From the NCBI RefSeq assembly GCF_018991925.1, contig NW_024751680.1:89501-153500 (forward strand): a stretch of DNA of 64,000 nucleotides, written 5' to 3'. This document shows positions 44,325 through 56,243 of this stretch, piece by piece. Source of the DNA: Homarus americanus (taxonomy: Eukaryota; Arthropoda; Malacostraca; Decapoda; Nephropidae). The notes beneath the pieces are model-generated. The model did not search any database and was not told the DNA's origin. It saw only the letters and a program-made list of their open reading frames with translations. Position 1 is the first letter of the stretch. Every line of letters begins with the position of its first letter. The position numbers and the translations under genes are program-made.

Positions 44325-44800
44325 GGTTACCAACACACGCTCACCTTCCCCTCCACCACCCCAGAGACACATAATATGATATCATGTGAAAACACCAATG
44401 ATAATACTCTGACTGTACGTATTTTACCATAGATGACTGTAGAGACGCGGGGAGGAGCTCCTCTGGACACCTCAAATGTAACTTGTATCTAATATAAAAG
44501 AATGTAATCCATGTTGAATATTTTAAAGTGAGGGACTCGCGTTCCTTTTGTGGCTAATTGTATAATTTATTTAGTTCTGTGATAATTATAGAAGAGAGAG
44601 AGAGAGACGGTGAAAAAACTATTTATATATTCTGTTCCTTGTAAGTGTTTACTAAATAATGGAAGCTTTAGATATTGACGTATTTATATGGTATTTAAAT
44701 TTATTTTCTATTACTATTTAATTAATTGCATTATAATTCGACTATTGTTTTATTACCCCCATGAATTTTGATAATTAAAAAAAAATATATAAATATTGTA
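44325..44800 (+). promoter_or_regulatory. 3' UTR of the TIS11-like gene with AU-rich elements
   Basis: After the stop the sequence becomes strongly AU-rich. TATTTAT, the core word bound by TTP-family fingers, is at 44620-44626 and 44681-44687. Further ATTTA words occur near 44570, 44692 and 44717. No canonical AATAAA is seen; AATATAAA at about 44491 or the A-rich stretch near 44777 may serve as polyadenylation signals. The 3' boundary is therefore approximate. Confidence 0.6.
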
Positions 44801-45094
44801 ATTTCTAGTGTCATTTTTCTGGTATAAATAGTAAGACTTTGTCAGTCATTTACCTGAAATGGGTGGAAAATTTGACCTGGACGAGTTTTTTTTTTTAACC
44901 ACAAAGACCGTAAAAAAAATGGAACAAAATTAAGGAAATTGAACGAAAAAAAAAATGTATAAGAAAATGGGTTTGGAAATAGGGAGGCGAGAAAGTGAAA
45001 ATAAATAGGTTGAAATTAATGGGGATACGATTAAGAGTATAATAAAGGCTGGGATGTAATTGGTAACGAGAGATGGACGGCAATTAGTGTAGTT

Positions 45095-45665
45095 AGGGTA
45101 AATAGGAAGTATTAATAGGATTTTCGCGTTAAAATAATTGTTGTAGCGGGATATGGACACCTAATATTGGAGCAAATAGGGATTGTGAACATGATATGCT
45201 TCAGACTGGGGAAATAGGGAGTGCTAACAGGATATAGACAGCTAAGACTGGAAAAATAGGGAAGTTAACAGGATATAGACCGCTAAGACTGGAAAAATAG
45301 GGAGAGAACAGGATATACTTAAGATTGGGGGAAATAGGGATTGTTAATAGCATTCCCACTAAGACCAATTAGGGTAAATAGAAGGAACTATTAATTAGAC
45401 CAAATTGGATAACTATATTAGACATGATAGTAAAGGATAATAAGAAATAAATAGCTTGGAATTGGCACTTAAGCTAGTTTGAATAACTAGGAATTAACAC
45501 AAGGCGAAATAGGATTAAATTGCCCATTACTAGCACTTAAGACTTTTTAAGGTTCAATGGCTCGTAACTACCACTTAAGATAAATTTAGCTGTTGAATAG
45601 GTCGTAACTAGCACTTAAGACTAATTACTGTAGGTTAAATAGCTGGGAACTAGCACTAAGACGGA
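45095..45665. repeat. Degenerate tandem repeat with AATAGGGA and AGGATATAGAC/CACTTAAGAC words
   Basis: From 45140 units of about 45-50 bp contain GGATAT(A/G)GAC, CTAAGACTGG and AAATAGGGA. From 45470 they shift to AACTAGCACTTAAGACTAAT words. It is an old eroded array with no coding content. Confidence 0.7.
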
Positions 45666-45879
45666 GAATGATAAACGTACAACTATTAAGGAATAACAGT
45701 ACACTTTCAATGACTTTATTTTTCACAAGGGGAAATAATATCTCTAAATCATGTCTCATTTCTCTTGACTTTTCTCTTCTTATCTCTTCCTTGTCTTGTG
45801 TTCTTTTCTCGTTATCGTCCATTTGTTGCCTTCCTTTCTTTGTCTCTCTCTTTGTGGGGTCTTCATTTATTTTTTTGCT

Positions 45880-45924
<45 letters not shown>

Positions 45925-46192
45925 TTAGAGTCAGGCTCCTCCCCCTCCCCCACACCACCGACCAATCACATTGTAGGCATGGTAAAGCCCCCGCCCCCCA
46001 CCTCTTTAACGGCTAACGACCCCCAGTCTCTCAACTACCCTTAACTGCTTGTTTAGTGGGGGTTGAAACGAACCAGAGGCCATTTATCTATCCGCAATAG
46101 AGGGGGAGATGATGATTATATAGTTAATGTAACGGAATATAAATGGTTAAACTGAACTAACTTGGCCTAACTTCATCTAACTTCACCAACAT
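45666..46192. other. Gene-free stretch with a (CT)n run
   Basis: It contains (CT)n at about 45885-45918. Plus-strand frames at 45668-46016 are pyrimidine artefacts. Confidence 0.6.
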
Positions 46193-46262
46193 TAACTCAG
46201 ATAGAGATAAACCTAACGCAACCTAACTTAACCTAACTTAACCTAACCTAACCTAACCCATT
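46193..46262. repeat. CCTAA-type pentamer run
   Basis: AACCTAACGCAACCTAACTT is followed by AACCTAACCTAACCTAACCC; it has no recognisable foldback ends. Confidence 0.8.
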
Positions 46263-47389
46263 TCAAACTAATCCACGTTAACACAATTTTATGGTAGGAT
46301 TTTGCCTATTATACTAATTTTAACGAAAGAATCTAATCCACTGAGAATTTTGTGATGGAATTTTCTTTTTTTTTAACTGGGAATTTTGTTCAGTGGAAAA
46401 TGGATTTGTAGGAATTTTCAGGAGTGTAAAAGCACATGGTGGGATTTTTTTTTTAGTGGGGATTTGTCTGTTGGAGATTTTTTTCGTGGGATTTTTATTT
46501 TTATTTTCTGTGGATTAGTTATATTTCCCACGAATTTCTTCTGTTTTATGGGATTTATTCGTGTGTTTATATTCACTGGATTTTTTTCGATACTTTATTC
46601 AGGGATTTTATTTTTTTTAAGGTATTATTTATTTGATTTGTTTAACCTTGGTGGAATTTTCTTTATTTCCCCGAGTTTTTATTTTATTTTATTACAAATT
46701 GAAACCTCTACCAGAGTCGAGGAAGGAGGAGGAGAAGAGAGGGGGGAAGGAAGGAAGGAAGGAAGGAAGGAAAGAGGGAGGTCCAGCGCTCAGAGGAGAG
46801 AGTGTGTGAAGGAGAGATTGGATTATGAAATGCGAGAAGTTGAAGTGATAAAGAGGGAGAGTTTGTGAGGGGAACGAGGGAGTAAAGGAGAGATTTTTAT
46901 GAAACCTTCTCACTGTAAGGCCCTCCACTTTATGTGCTCACACTTCTTCCTTCTACGAGTGTGTGTGTGTGTGCGCGCGCGTGTGTGTGCGTGTGTGTGT
47001 GCGTGCGTGTGTGTGTGTGCGCGCGCGCGTGTGTGTGTGTGTGTGTGTGTTCTTACAAGCTGTGATAGCCGTCGGGAGGAGTGATAGCTGACACGCCCCA
47101 ACCAGACTGAATGTTGTATCCAAATTGAGATCAAGAATTAGCATAAAACTCGGTTGATCGGTTGTGTGGTGGAAGACAGGGATAGAGTCTGGTATAGAAT
47201 GTGTGTTATTTATTATTTAATGTTGTTGTTTGTTGTTGTTGTTTTTTTATGAACGTGATATATGCGACTTAAGTGTGTATTAATTTAACTTTGTATTTAC
47301 CGAAAACATGATACAAGTTTTGCCATTAGTGTCTCTTGTTGAAAATGAGACTGGAGTAGGGTGTGTGTATGTGTGTGTACGAGTGTGTG

Positions 47390-47423
<34 letters not shown>

Positions 47424-47873
47424 CGGAGTGAACGGGTCTACGTCAGCTATAAAAGTCTTGAGCAGAAAGGGAAAAAGCGTGTTGCCGCACCGTGGATTTT
47501 TGCGTGAAGGAGTGACCTGCTGCTGAGAGCCCGTAAAAGAGTATATATTGGCTGTGAGCGGCGAGTGATGGCCGATTCTGGACGTGAAGCGTGTGAGGTA
47601 GGGCAATGGTAACTAGCGGTCTGCCCTCCCTCCCTCCCTCCTACCACCACCCCACTATCACCTACCAACACTATCACCATCTATAACCCAATACCATAGA
47701 TCTTATATAGCTTATAGATACTACAATGGTTTAATAATTTTAATATTAGAACAATAGTGAGAGTTGTATCCAGTTACGGTTCTAAGGGACTTTTGACCAT
47801 CCGTATATTAGCGGATGAGCTGTTGTATGGCAGGTGAGGTACAGGGGATAGAGACATCCAGATATTTAAAAGA
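46263..47873. other. Gene-free stretch with microsatellites
   Basis: It contains (GGAA)n at 46746-46777, a (GT)n/(GC)n compound at 46960-47050, and (GT)n followed by (GA)n at 47364-47423. The T-rich frame at 46386-46868 has no homology that I can see. Confidence 0.6.
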
Positions 47874-48370
47874 ATGAACATAGTCAATACATTGGAGAAA
47901 GGTGTTAGCATCAATAACCGGGCCTGCACTCTACAAGCTGAGCTAACTGCCATACTCACAGCCCTGAAACTTGTTGAAGACACTGCCACTGACAGTCTCA
48001 TCGTCACTGACTCCTTATCCTCGCTACTTGCTCTTGATATCCTGAACTCAAAGAGTGTCACCCGCATGTCTCTGAAGCCAGACACAAACATATGATAGAG
48101 TTAATGCCTTAGCTAAACGCGCATCCAACAATGACAATGTTGAATATAATCTAGGACTCAAACAGAACCTTAAAAACTGTAATTAAGAAAAAAAATTGTT
48201 CAAACAGGCAGCAGTCAATCTTTTGTCTACCATGATGAGATGCATTAAATAAAACAAGTATATGGGGCAAGTAACAATATCAATAGATTACAAGATATTG
48301 GGAACAAAACAATGTAAAGTGTGCGGCCAAACATATGGCCACACACTCCAGCACTACGTCCTTGACTGAG
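47874..48370 (+). pseudogene. LINE RNase H domain and C-terminal zinc-knuckle relic (plus strand)
   Basis: The frame at 47874 encodes N-R-A-C-T-L-Q-A-E-L-T-A-I-L-T-A-L and V-T-D-S-L-S-S-L-L-A-L, the E- and D-bearing blocks of a Jockey-type LINE RNase H. After frame breaks, about 48318-48370 encodes C-K-V-C-G...H-T-L-Q-H-Y-V-L-D, the C-x2-C...H finger found at the end of such ORFs, with a stop where the last Cys is expected. This is a different LINE family from the (TAA)n-tailed one. Confidence 0.75.
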
Positions 48371-48655
48371 AAATATATCTTTTTAGGGACAGGTCTTAGC
48401 CGACTGTGTGCACAATGCCACATCACATAATCTGGTAACAAGATAAGTGATATGTAAAGCCTTTATCCACACCTCGCACTAAGTTGATCAATTAATTTCT
48501 ATGTAATATTCAACGCCATAATATCCTGACCACTGGGGTCTGATAAACTCCCTTGTGATCTCTTCTCTCTACTGTTCTTGAGCTACCTCCCACATGATGA
48601 GTATGAGGTGCACAATAAACTAGCTGCTGTCTGACAAAATTCAAATTTAATTCAC

Positions 48656-48755
48656 TTACCACACCTACCACCACCTACCACCATCACCACCTACCACCAC
48701 CACCTACCACCACCACCTACCACTACAACCCACCACTACCACTTACCACCACCAC
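48656..48755. repeat. CCACCTACCAC array
   Basis: ACCACCACCTACCACC-type units with CACTAC variants. Confidence 0.85.
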
Positions 48756-49007
48756 ATCAGTAAAACTCACACACATATATTCCGTCTTGCTACTCAAATA
48801 GTCATCTCACGAGTACTCTCCGGCTTCGTCTGCTGTACGTGGCTGTTTCTGGCAGTACGTGGCTGTTTATGGCTCACTGTGGGAGTCTATATGGCTTAGT
48901 ATGGCGGGGTAAACGAGGGCCCGTCAGCGCGATGTATACCGTCAAGGAAATGTCTTGTTTGGGAATGGCTGATCGAGGATTTTATACAGCGAGCATCTGG
49001 GGTATGA

Positions 49008-49170
49008 TGAGGTAGTGGTGGTAGTAGTTGTTGTAGTAGTGGTGGTAGTTGTAGTGGTGGTGGTAGTTGTAGTGGTGGTGGTAGTTGTAGTGGTGGTGGT
49101 AGTTGTTGTAGTGGTGGTGGTAGAGATGATAGGAATAGTTGTGATAGTGGTGATGGTAATAGTTTTTTGG
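49008..49170. repeat. GTAGTGGTGGTAGTT trinucleotide-derived array
   Basis: Units GTAGTTGTAGTGGTGGTG give a poly-Thr frame on the minus strand, an artefact. Confidence 0.9.
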
Positions 49171-49199
49171 TGGTGATAATAATAGTGAGGATGGTAGTA

Positions 49200-49320
49200 C
49201 ACCCAGCTTATTTCACCTGATAATTAAACACCCTAATGCTAAACTAACCTAATCCCCAGGTAACGTTAGTGTTTAATCACCAGGTGAGTTAGTCTGGGGG
49301 GGTCTAATCTTTATTTGGTC
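49200..49320. mobile_element. TTAGG-core foldback family member
   Basis: CACCCAGCTTATTTCACCTG, then ATAATTAAACACCCTAATGC; core ACTAACCTAATCCCCAGGTA; right GTTAGTGTTTAATCACCAGG, TGAGTTAGTC and GGGGGGGTCTAATCTT. The halves mirror each other imperfectly. Confidence 0.7.
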
Positions 49321-49519
49321 CGGATTTTATAAATTAAGGTTTTTACACACACACACATACACAAGGAAGGGAAGTTGTAGTGAAGTCAGTGGAGGTGAAG
49401 GAGGTAGAGGTGGAGGAGGGTAGTGTCCTTTGGCGGTGGATGGGTAAGGGAAGGGAAGGAAGGGGAGGTAGTGTAGGGGACGCTGAAGAAGGCGGGAATG
49501 TTAATATTATTAACTCATT

Positions 49520-49760
49520 GCTATTGCTACCATAACCACCACCATCACCACTACCAGCAGCACTACCACCACAACGACCACTATCATCATCACCACCACT
49601 ACCAGCAGCATTACCACCACCGCTACCACCACAACCACAACTACCACCACCACAACTACCACCACCACTACCACCATTACTACCACTATCTCCACCACCA
49701 CTACTACTACCACCACTACCACCATTACTACCACTATCTCCACCACCACCACCACAAGAG
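49520..49760. repeat. CCA/CTA trinucleotide array
   Basis: ACCACCACTACCAGCAGCA-type units; open frames on both strands are compositional. Confidence 0.9.
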
Positions 49761-50024
49761 ACAAAATATAGTTCAGGATGACCACAAAGCTGCCAGGCCA
49801 AGTGGTTTACGAGATTCCAGCAACAGTAAAAAAAAAAAAAACGATTGTGCAAAATATTTAGTAATTCCTGTACAAATTATTTATTTTTCACTGGTAATAA
49901 TCAAATTTTTTATGTCCTACCCGGGTGGGGAATATAGCGATCAGTGTGTCTGTCTGTCTGTCTGTCTGTGTGAGCCTGAGTTATCTGTATTCAACATTGT
50001 CTGCGTGTAACCGAATAAAAAGAC

Positions 50025-50160
50025 TCACCTGAAGATTAGTCACCCCAGCTTATTTCGTTTGAATATTAACACTAATCTAACCTAATTCAACCTACCCCAG
50101 GTAGCTTTAGGAAGGTTAATCTTAAGCTGAAATAAGCTGAGGTGTCTAATCTTCAGGTGA
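50025..50160. mobile_element. TTAGG-core foldback family, best-preserved member (136 bp)
   Basis: Left TCACCTGAAGATTAGTCACC, then CCAGCTTATTTC. Right GAAATAAGCTGAGGTGTCTA, then ATCTTCAGGTGA, whose complement differs from the left end at only two positions in 32. The core has CTAATCTAACCTAATTCAAC and CCCCAGGTAGC. An inner partial end (GTTAATCTTAAGCTGAAATA) overlaps the right terminus. Confidence 0.88.
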
Positions 50161-50892
50161 TGGAAGATTATGCACTATATTTAGAAAACGACAAATCAAA
50201 AACATGAAAATGATTCCCTTTACTGATCTACCGTACAGGGCAAACAATTTTATTTAATATTTTTTTTTTTTTTTGTAGAAGAAAGGCTTAAGTTAGCTAA
50301 GTTATAACACCCAACTTGCAGAAAAGCGAGTAGGGATATATATTTTTTTACGTACCGTCCAGTAAATCTCAATTTCTTCCAGCTATAACTATATTAAAAA
50401 AAAAACGAACACCGTCCCAGTAAGAGTATTTGTTCTCTTCTTTCGTTTTAATGTATTTTATTTAACTGCCAGGATCATTTAAGCGCCGTTCATAATTCTT
50501 AATAGTTTTTTTTTACAACAGATATACGTTTTAGACAACTCACAGCCAATAAAACCTTGGTGAGGGAAGAGAGCAGTTACCCCTCCTAGTGTGTTGAAGA
50601 ACCTCCATCAGAGTCTTGGGTCGTCTCCTCCCCAGTTTGTAAGATATATTAACCCGTATCTAGTATCGTAGTGTTGATACTAAATTTAGTCTGACATAAT
50701 TTGGAAGTTTTTTGTTTATTATGTAAAAATTTTATGCATATAGTTTTCAAATTCAAGACTACATAATGTCTTTTGTAAGTTAGCGAGCGTATCTGTTTGT
50801 TAGTTAAAATATATGGAAAATTTGAAGAAAAAATCACAAATTTGTCAATATTTTTCATCTGGTTGGAGTTAATATATTTAGAAATTAAAGAC
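50161..50892. other. Gene-free AT-rich stretch
   Basis: No exon or repeat beyond homopolymer runs is seen. Confidence 0.5.
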
Positions 50893-51018
50893 TCACCTTA
50901 TCGTTATGTAAAGGGTTAGGTTGGGTTAGGTTAGGTTAGGTTAGGTTAGGTTAGGTTAGGTTAGGTTAGGATAATTAATCTTAAGGTAAAGTACGGTGGG
51001 TGTCTAATCTTCACGTGA
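50893..51018. mobile_element. TTAGG-core foldback family member with a pure (GGTTA)n core
   Basis: A degenerate left end TCACCTTATCGTTATG is followed by about 11 GGTTA units (50914-50970). Then ATTAATCTTAAGGTAAAGTA and GGTGGGTGTCTAATCTTCAC GTGA form a clear right end. Confidence 0.75.
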
Positions 51019-51358
51019 CCCCATATAACTTCATGGATGTTTTAAATAAATATGTAAATAAACAACTCTCGCCCATTATAAAAACTCAATTGTACAGTAC
51101 GTAAATATATGAAAAATCTCCCCAATTTACCATTATATAACAATCCTGTATAGAAAATCCACATTAAGAAAAAAGAAACACTAAGTTGGATTTTCAGTAT
51201 TAACATTATTCACTTTACCGCGAATCTCACCTCGTATTATGTAACATTAGACCTGTAAACGAGACATAAATATACAAGAAACATCTCTTAAATTCACCTG
51301 GTATATAAAACTCGTATATATTATTTAACCCCCGGGACGCCTTACCACACAGAGAAGA

Positions 51359-51359
51359 A

Positions 51360-51401
<42 letters not shown>

Positions 51402-51531
51402 GAAAATAAACTAACTTTACGCTGGGTGGGAAAAATATCGGAAAACACATACGCATATAGCATCTCTGAGCAACATGGCAGTAATCTCCCGAACTGTTCC
51501 CTGGAGCCTTCTAACTTACGGCTCCGCTCCA

Positions 51532-51567
<36 letters not shown>

Positions 51568-51585
51568 ACACAGACACACACACAC
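51359..51585. repeat. (GA)n at 51365-51398 and (CA)n at 51534-51585
   Basis: Simple dinucleotide runs about 130 bp apart. The open frames spanning them show no domain. Confidence 0.95.
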
Positions 51586-51777
51586 TCCTAATTTCTCACT
51601 ATAACTGGGGATTTGTTTGGGAACTTTTCTAATCGGGATTGTAAAAAAAAAAAGTAATTGTCAAACAGGTGTGATTTTGAATGTGGGTGATTGTAAACAC
51701 AGCGGTTTCTTTACTGTCACTTATGGTGAATATATTAATTTAAGTTTTATTGAGAACTTATGCATGAAAATAATCTC

Positions 51778-51945
51778 CCCCACCACGTGATCTAATTTAC
51801 GTGTATCTACCCCTTAAGTGGTCTAATTTACGTGTATCTACCCCTTAAGTGGTCTAATTTACGTGTATCTACCCCTTAAGTGGTCTAATTTACGTGTATC
51901 TACCCCGTAAGTGGTCTAATTTACGTGCTTCAGCTCCCCAAGTGA
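51778..51945. repeat. 31-bp minisatellite, five copies
   Basis: GTGGTCTAATTTACGTGTAT followed by CTACCCCTTAA; the first and last copies diverge. Confidence 0.95.
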
Positions 51946-52139
51946 ACTAATTTGAGTGCAAAAAACAAACATCACAGGACTTACTTTGCGTGCACCAAAT
52001 CCCTTCCACCCAACACTCGCGTGCAGCAGTAACTAGAGAGAGTGGGGTGCAGGCGGCGTTGTGTTTACAGTCCTGGGAACCGAATCGAGTTAAGATACAA
52101 GCCATTACTGGTGATTGTTTTACTCAGTAGGCTGTCTAT

Positions 52140-52380
52140 TACCATCTTTCTCTCCTTCCCCCTCCTCCCTTTCTTCTCTCTCCGTCTTTCCCCTTCCTCA
52201 TTTCACTTTCTTCCTTACCTCCTCGTCCCCTCTCTCTCTCTCTCACTCCTTCCTTCCCTTCCTTCCTCACCTCCTCTTTTCTTTCCTCCCTCCCTCACCT
52301 TCTCGTCTCCCTCCTCCCCTCTTCCTCCTTTCCCCTCCTCCTCTCCTTCCTCCTATCCTCACACCCTCACCCCTCTCGGA
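52140..52380. repeat. CT-rich tract (CTTCCTC/CCCTCCTC)
   Basis: Pyrimidine-only plus strand, with no coding evidence despite open frames. Confidence 0.8.
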
Positions 52381-52390
52381 CCATTTGAAC

Positions 52391-52391
52391 A

Positions 52392-52455
<64 letters not shown>
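52391..52455. repeat. (TG)n microsatellite
   Basis: About 32 uninterrupted TG units abutting the (TAA)n tail of LINE copy 2. Confidence 0.97.
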
Positions 52456-52460
<5 letters not shown>

Positions 52461-52468
52461 TAATAATG

Positions 52469-52542
<74 letters not shown>

Positions 52543-53474
52543 TAACGGTTTATTGAAAGAGCATGGCAGCCGGAAGGGTGAAAATATAGTTACATAATTG
52601 GGGAATGGGTCACTTGATTGACAAATAATGCACAAGTAACATAAGTGATACAAATATGATATATAATAACTAGGTGGGGAGAAGGTCATACTACAGGGCA
52701 TTTCAACATAGTGACAGTGCAAAAAGGTAAGATACGCTGGGAGTGAACACACTGGTTGATTACGAGTTGTTGATAATTTTTACAATGGTTGGGACGGGGC
52801 TGTTCTTATAGTGATCATTACGTGCTCGTATAGGCTGGATGTGGTTGTGGTGTCGAACTGCAATTGGTGGACGAGGGGTCTCGGATGGAAGTAGGAGCCG
52901 GTGTCAAGGATGGTGCAGAAGCTTCTCACCAAATTTGCAGACGAGGTCGTGGTGATGGTCAGAGAGAGCCGAGAGGGTCAGTGTGTTGAGCGCTTCTTGA
53001 TATGTGGAGTAGGAAGGGGAAAGAATAATCTTACATGCCCTCTTTTGCACTTTTTCTAGGTGTTTACGTTGTGTGGCATTTAGGGAGGAAGACCAGGTAG
53101 GGGAGGCATAGGTGAGCTTGGGAAGTATGAATGTTGAGTAAACACTGAGGAGCTTGGGGGCAGGAACTCCGAGGGACTTGAGTCGGCGGAGGAGGTGGAG
53201 ACGGAAACTGGAGGATTTGACAATTGTACTGACGTGTAGTTTCCAATTTAGTTTGTTATCTATAGTGACGCCGAGGAGCGTGGTGGAGTCCACAACCTGG
53301 AGTGTGTTGGGGTCCAAGGTAATAGAGGGAGGTGAGACAAGGTCGGAGTAGAGGTTGATGCGCATGGTCTTGGTATGGTTGATGGTGACGTGGCTGTTGG
53401 TGGCCCAGTTTTGGAGACTGTTCAATAAATCCTGGAGGGCGGTGTAGTCGGGAGCCGAGTTGTTGACACTGACC
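52456..53474 (-). pseudogene. LINE copy 2: 5'-truncated element with long (TAA)n tail (minus strand)
   Basis: It is the same family as 25831-26860. The minus-strand frame 53425-52904 (173 codons) is intact across L-Q-N-W-A-T-N, L-L-G-V-T-I-D-N-K-L-N-W, L-S-V-Y-S-T-F-I-L-P-K-L-T-Y and Y-Q-E-A-L-N-T-L-T. It is thus less decayed than copy 1, where that region is frameshifted. The 3' end reads CAATAAACCGTTAATTATTA and runs into about 88 bp of (ATT)n/(TAA)n. Truncation occurs near 53474, upstream of the L-L-N-S block, so the Y-V-D-D motif is missing. Confidence 0.88.
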
Positions 53475-53512
53475 TTGGGTGTGGAAAAAGTAGAGTTATT
53501 TGTAATTGGATA

Positions 53513-55872
53513 GTACCAGATGGTTCAAGACGGTGCCCAGATGGTTCAAGACGGTGCCAGGTGGTGTAGACGGTGCCAGGTGTAAGACGGTGCCAGATGG
53601 TGTAAGGAGGTGCCAGGTGGACGGTGCCAGGTGGTAAGACGGTGCCAGGTGGTGTAAGACGGTGCCAGGTGGTGTAAAACGGTGCCAGGTGGTGTAAGAC
53701 GGTGCCAGGTGGTTCAAGACGGTGTCAGGTGGTGTAAGACGGTGCCAGGTGGTTCAAGACGGTGCCAGGTGGTGTAAGACGGTGCCAGGTGGTGTAAGAC
53801 GGTGCCAGGTGGTTCAAGACGGTGCCAAGACGGTGCCAGGTGGTGTAAAGACGGTGCCAGGTGGTGTAAACGGTGCCAGGTGGTGCGACGGTGCCAGGTG
53901 GTTCAAGACGGTGTCAGGTGGTGTAAGACGGTGCCAGGTGGTTCAAGACGGTGCCAGGTGGTGTAAGACGGTGCCAGGTGGTGTAAGACGGTGCCAGGTG
54001 GTGTAAGACGGTGCCAGGTGGTGAAGACGGTGCCAGGTGGTGTAAGACGGTGCCAGTGGGCCAGCCAGTGGTTCGGGGGTGCCAGGTGGTGTAAGACGGT
54101 GCCAGGTGGGTAAGACGGTGCCACGGTAGGTGGTGTAAGACGGTGCCAGGTGGTTCAAGACGGTGCCAGGTGGTGTAAGACGGTGCCAGGTGGTGTAAGA
54201 CAGTGGTGTAAGACGGTGCCAGGTGTGTGTGGTTAAGACGCCAGGTGGTGTAAGACGGTGCCAGGTGGTGGCGAGGTGGTGTAAGGAGGTGCCAGGTGGT
54301 GTGAGGTGCCAGGTGGTGTAAGGAGGCATCAGATGGTTCAAGACGGTGCCAGGTGGTGTAAATCGGTGCCAGGTGGTAAAACGGTGCCACGGTGCCAGGT
54401 GGTAAGACGGTGCCAGGAGGTGCCAGGTGGTGTAAGGAGGTGCCAGGTGGTGTAAGGAGGTGCCATGCCAGGTGGTGGTGCCAAGTGGGGTGCCAGGTGT
54501 AGAACGGTGCCGTAAGCGGTGCCACGGTGCCAGGTGTAAGACGGTGCCAGGTGATGTAAGGAGGTGCCAGGTGGTGTAAGACGGTGCCAGGTGGTGTAAG
54601 AGGTGCCAGGTGGTGTGTAAGGTGCCAGGTGGTGTAAGGAGGTGCCAGGTGGTTTAAGGAGGTACCAGATGGTTCAAGACGGTGCCAGGTGGTGTAAAAC
54701 GGTGCCAGGTGGTGTAAATCGGTGCCAGTTGGTATAAAACGGTGCCAGGTGGTAAGACGGTGCCAGGTGGTTTGGAGGTACCAGATGGTTCAAGACGGTG
54801 CCAGGTGGTGTAAAGACGGTGCCAGGTGGTGTAAGGAGGTGCCAGGTGGTGTAGAGGTGCCAGGTGGTGCCAGGTGGTGTAAGAAGGTGCCAGGTGGTGT
54901 AAAACGGTGCCAAGTGTAAATCGGTGCCAGGTGGTGTAGAACGGTGCCAGGTGGTGTAAGACGGTGCCAGGTGGGTAGACGGTGCCAGGTGATGTAAGGA
55001 GGTGCCAGGTGGTGTAAGACGGTGCCAGGAGGTGCGGTGGTGTAAGGAGGTGCCAGGTGGTGTAAGGAGGTGCCAGGTGGTGTAGGGTGCCAGGTGGTGT
55101 AAACGGTGCCAAGTGGTGTAAATCGTTGCCAGTGGTATAAAATGCCGTGTAAACGGTGCCAGGTGGTAAGACGGTGCCAGGTGGTGTAGGAGGTGCCAGG
55201 TGGTGTGGAGGTGCCAGGTGGTGTGCCAGGTGGTGTAAGAGGTGCCAGGTGGTGTAAAACGGTGCCAAGTGGTGTAAATCGGTGCCAGGTGGTGTAGAAC
55301 GGTGCCAGGTGGTGTAAGACGGTGCGGTGGTGTAAGACGGTGCCAGGTGATGTAAGGAGGTGCCAGGTGGTGTAAGACGGTGCCAGGTGGTGTGGTGCCA
55401 GGAGGTGCCAGGAGGTGCCAGGTGGTGTAAGGAGGTGCCAGGTGGTTTGGCTGAGGTACCAGATGGTTCAAGACGGTGCCAGGTGGTGTAAACGGTGCCA
55501 GGTGGTGTAAATCGGTGCCAGTTGGTATAAAACGGTGCCAGGTGGTGTAAGACGGTGCCAGGTGGTTTAAGGAGGTACCAGATGGTTCAAGACGGTGCCA
55601 GGTGGTGTAAAACGGTGCCAAGTGGTGTAAATCGGTGCCAGGTGGTGTAGAACGGTGCCAGGTGGTGTAAGACGGTGCCAGGTGGTGTAAGACGGTGCCA
55701 GGTGGTAAGGAGGTGCCAGGTGGTGTAGACGGTGCCAGGTGGTGGACGGTGCCAGGTGGTGTAAGACGGTGCCAGGTGGTGTAAGGAGGTACCAGGTGGT
55801 GTAAGGAGGTGCCAGGTGGTTTAAGGAGGTACCAGATGGTGTAAGACGGTGCCAGGTGGTGTAAGGAGGTGT
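53513..55872. repeat. 2.35-kb satellite, 20-bp unit GGTGCCAGGTGGTGTAAGAC
   Basis: About 115 units with frequent variants (TTCAAGAC, GTAAGGAG, GTAAAACG, GTAAATCG) and many internal deletions. Blocks of variant order recur (for example about 54655-54760 and 55450-55560), implying segmental duplication inside the array. All minus-strand frames are open for hundreds of codons, an artefact. Confidence 0.97.
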
Positions 55873-56094
55873 GAGACTCTACAGGGTGTGTCAGAATCTA
55901 TCTCACTCTCTTAAGTTTAATGATCTGTAAAGTAGAGCCATGCTTCTTTTTCATCCCCTGCTCTTCCTCCCTTCCTTCCTTCCTTCCTTCCCTTTCTGCC
56001 CTTTCTGCCTGGCATCTTCCTACCCATTACCCCCTCCCAACTCTTCCTCCTCTCCCTATCCACCCCTCACTCCTCTCCTACCATCCACCATACC

Positions 56095-56153
56095 TCCTCC
56101 TCCTCCTCCTCCTCCTCCTCCTCCTCCTCCTCCTCCTCCTCCTCCTCCTCCTC
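56095..56153. repeat. (TCC)n microsatellite
   Basis: About 19 CTC/TCC units. Confidence 0.97.
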
Positions 56154-56243
56154 CGTCGTCCCTCACCCAAACATTTTCTGGCCACTATATTACCTGTACA
56201 TAATTCTGTTAATTAAACCTCGTACAGGCTACAGGTATTTGAA

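Noticed and set aside
49498..50010. A His/Tyr-rich frame and its Gly/Ser and Val-rich antisense frames
   Set aside because: A trinucleotide CCA/CTA array gives homopolymer-like peptides on both strands.
53914..55621. Long minus-strand frames of Trp/His/Pro/Thr period
   Set aside because: An artefact of the 20-bp satellite.
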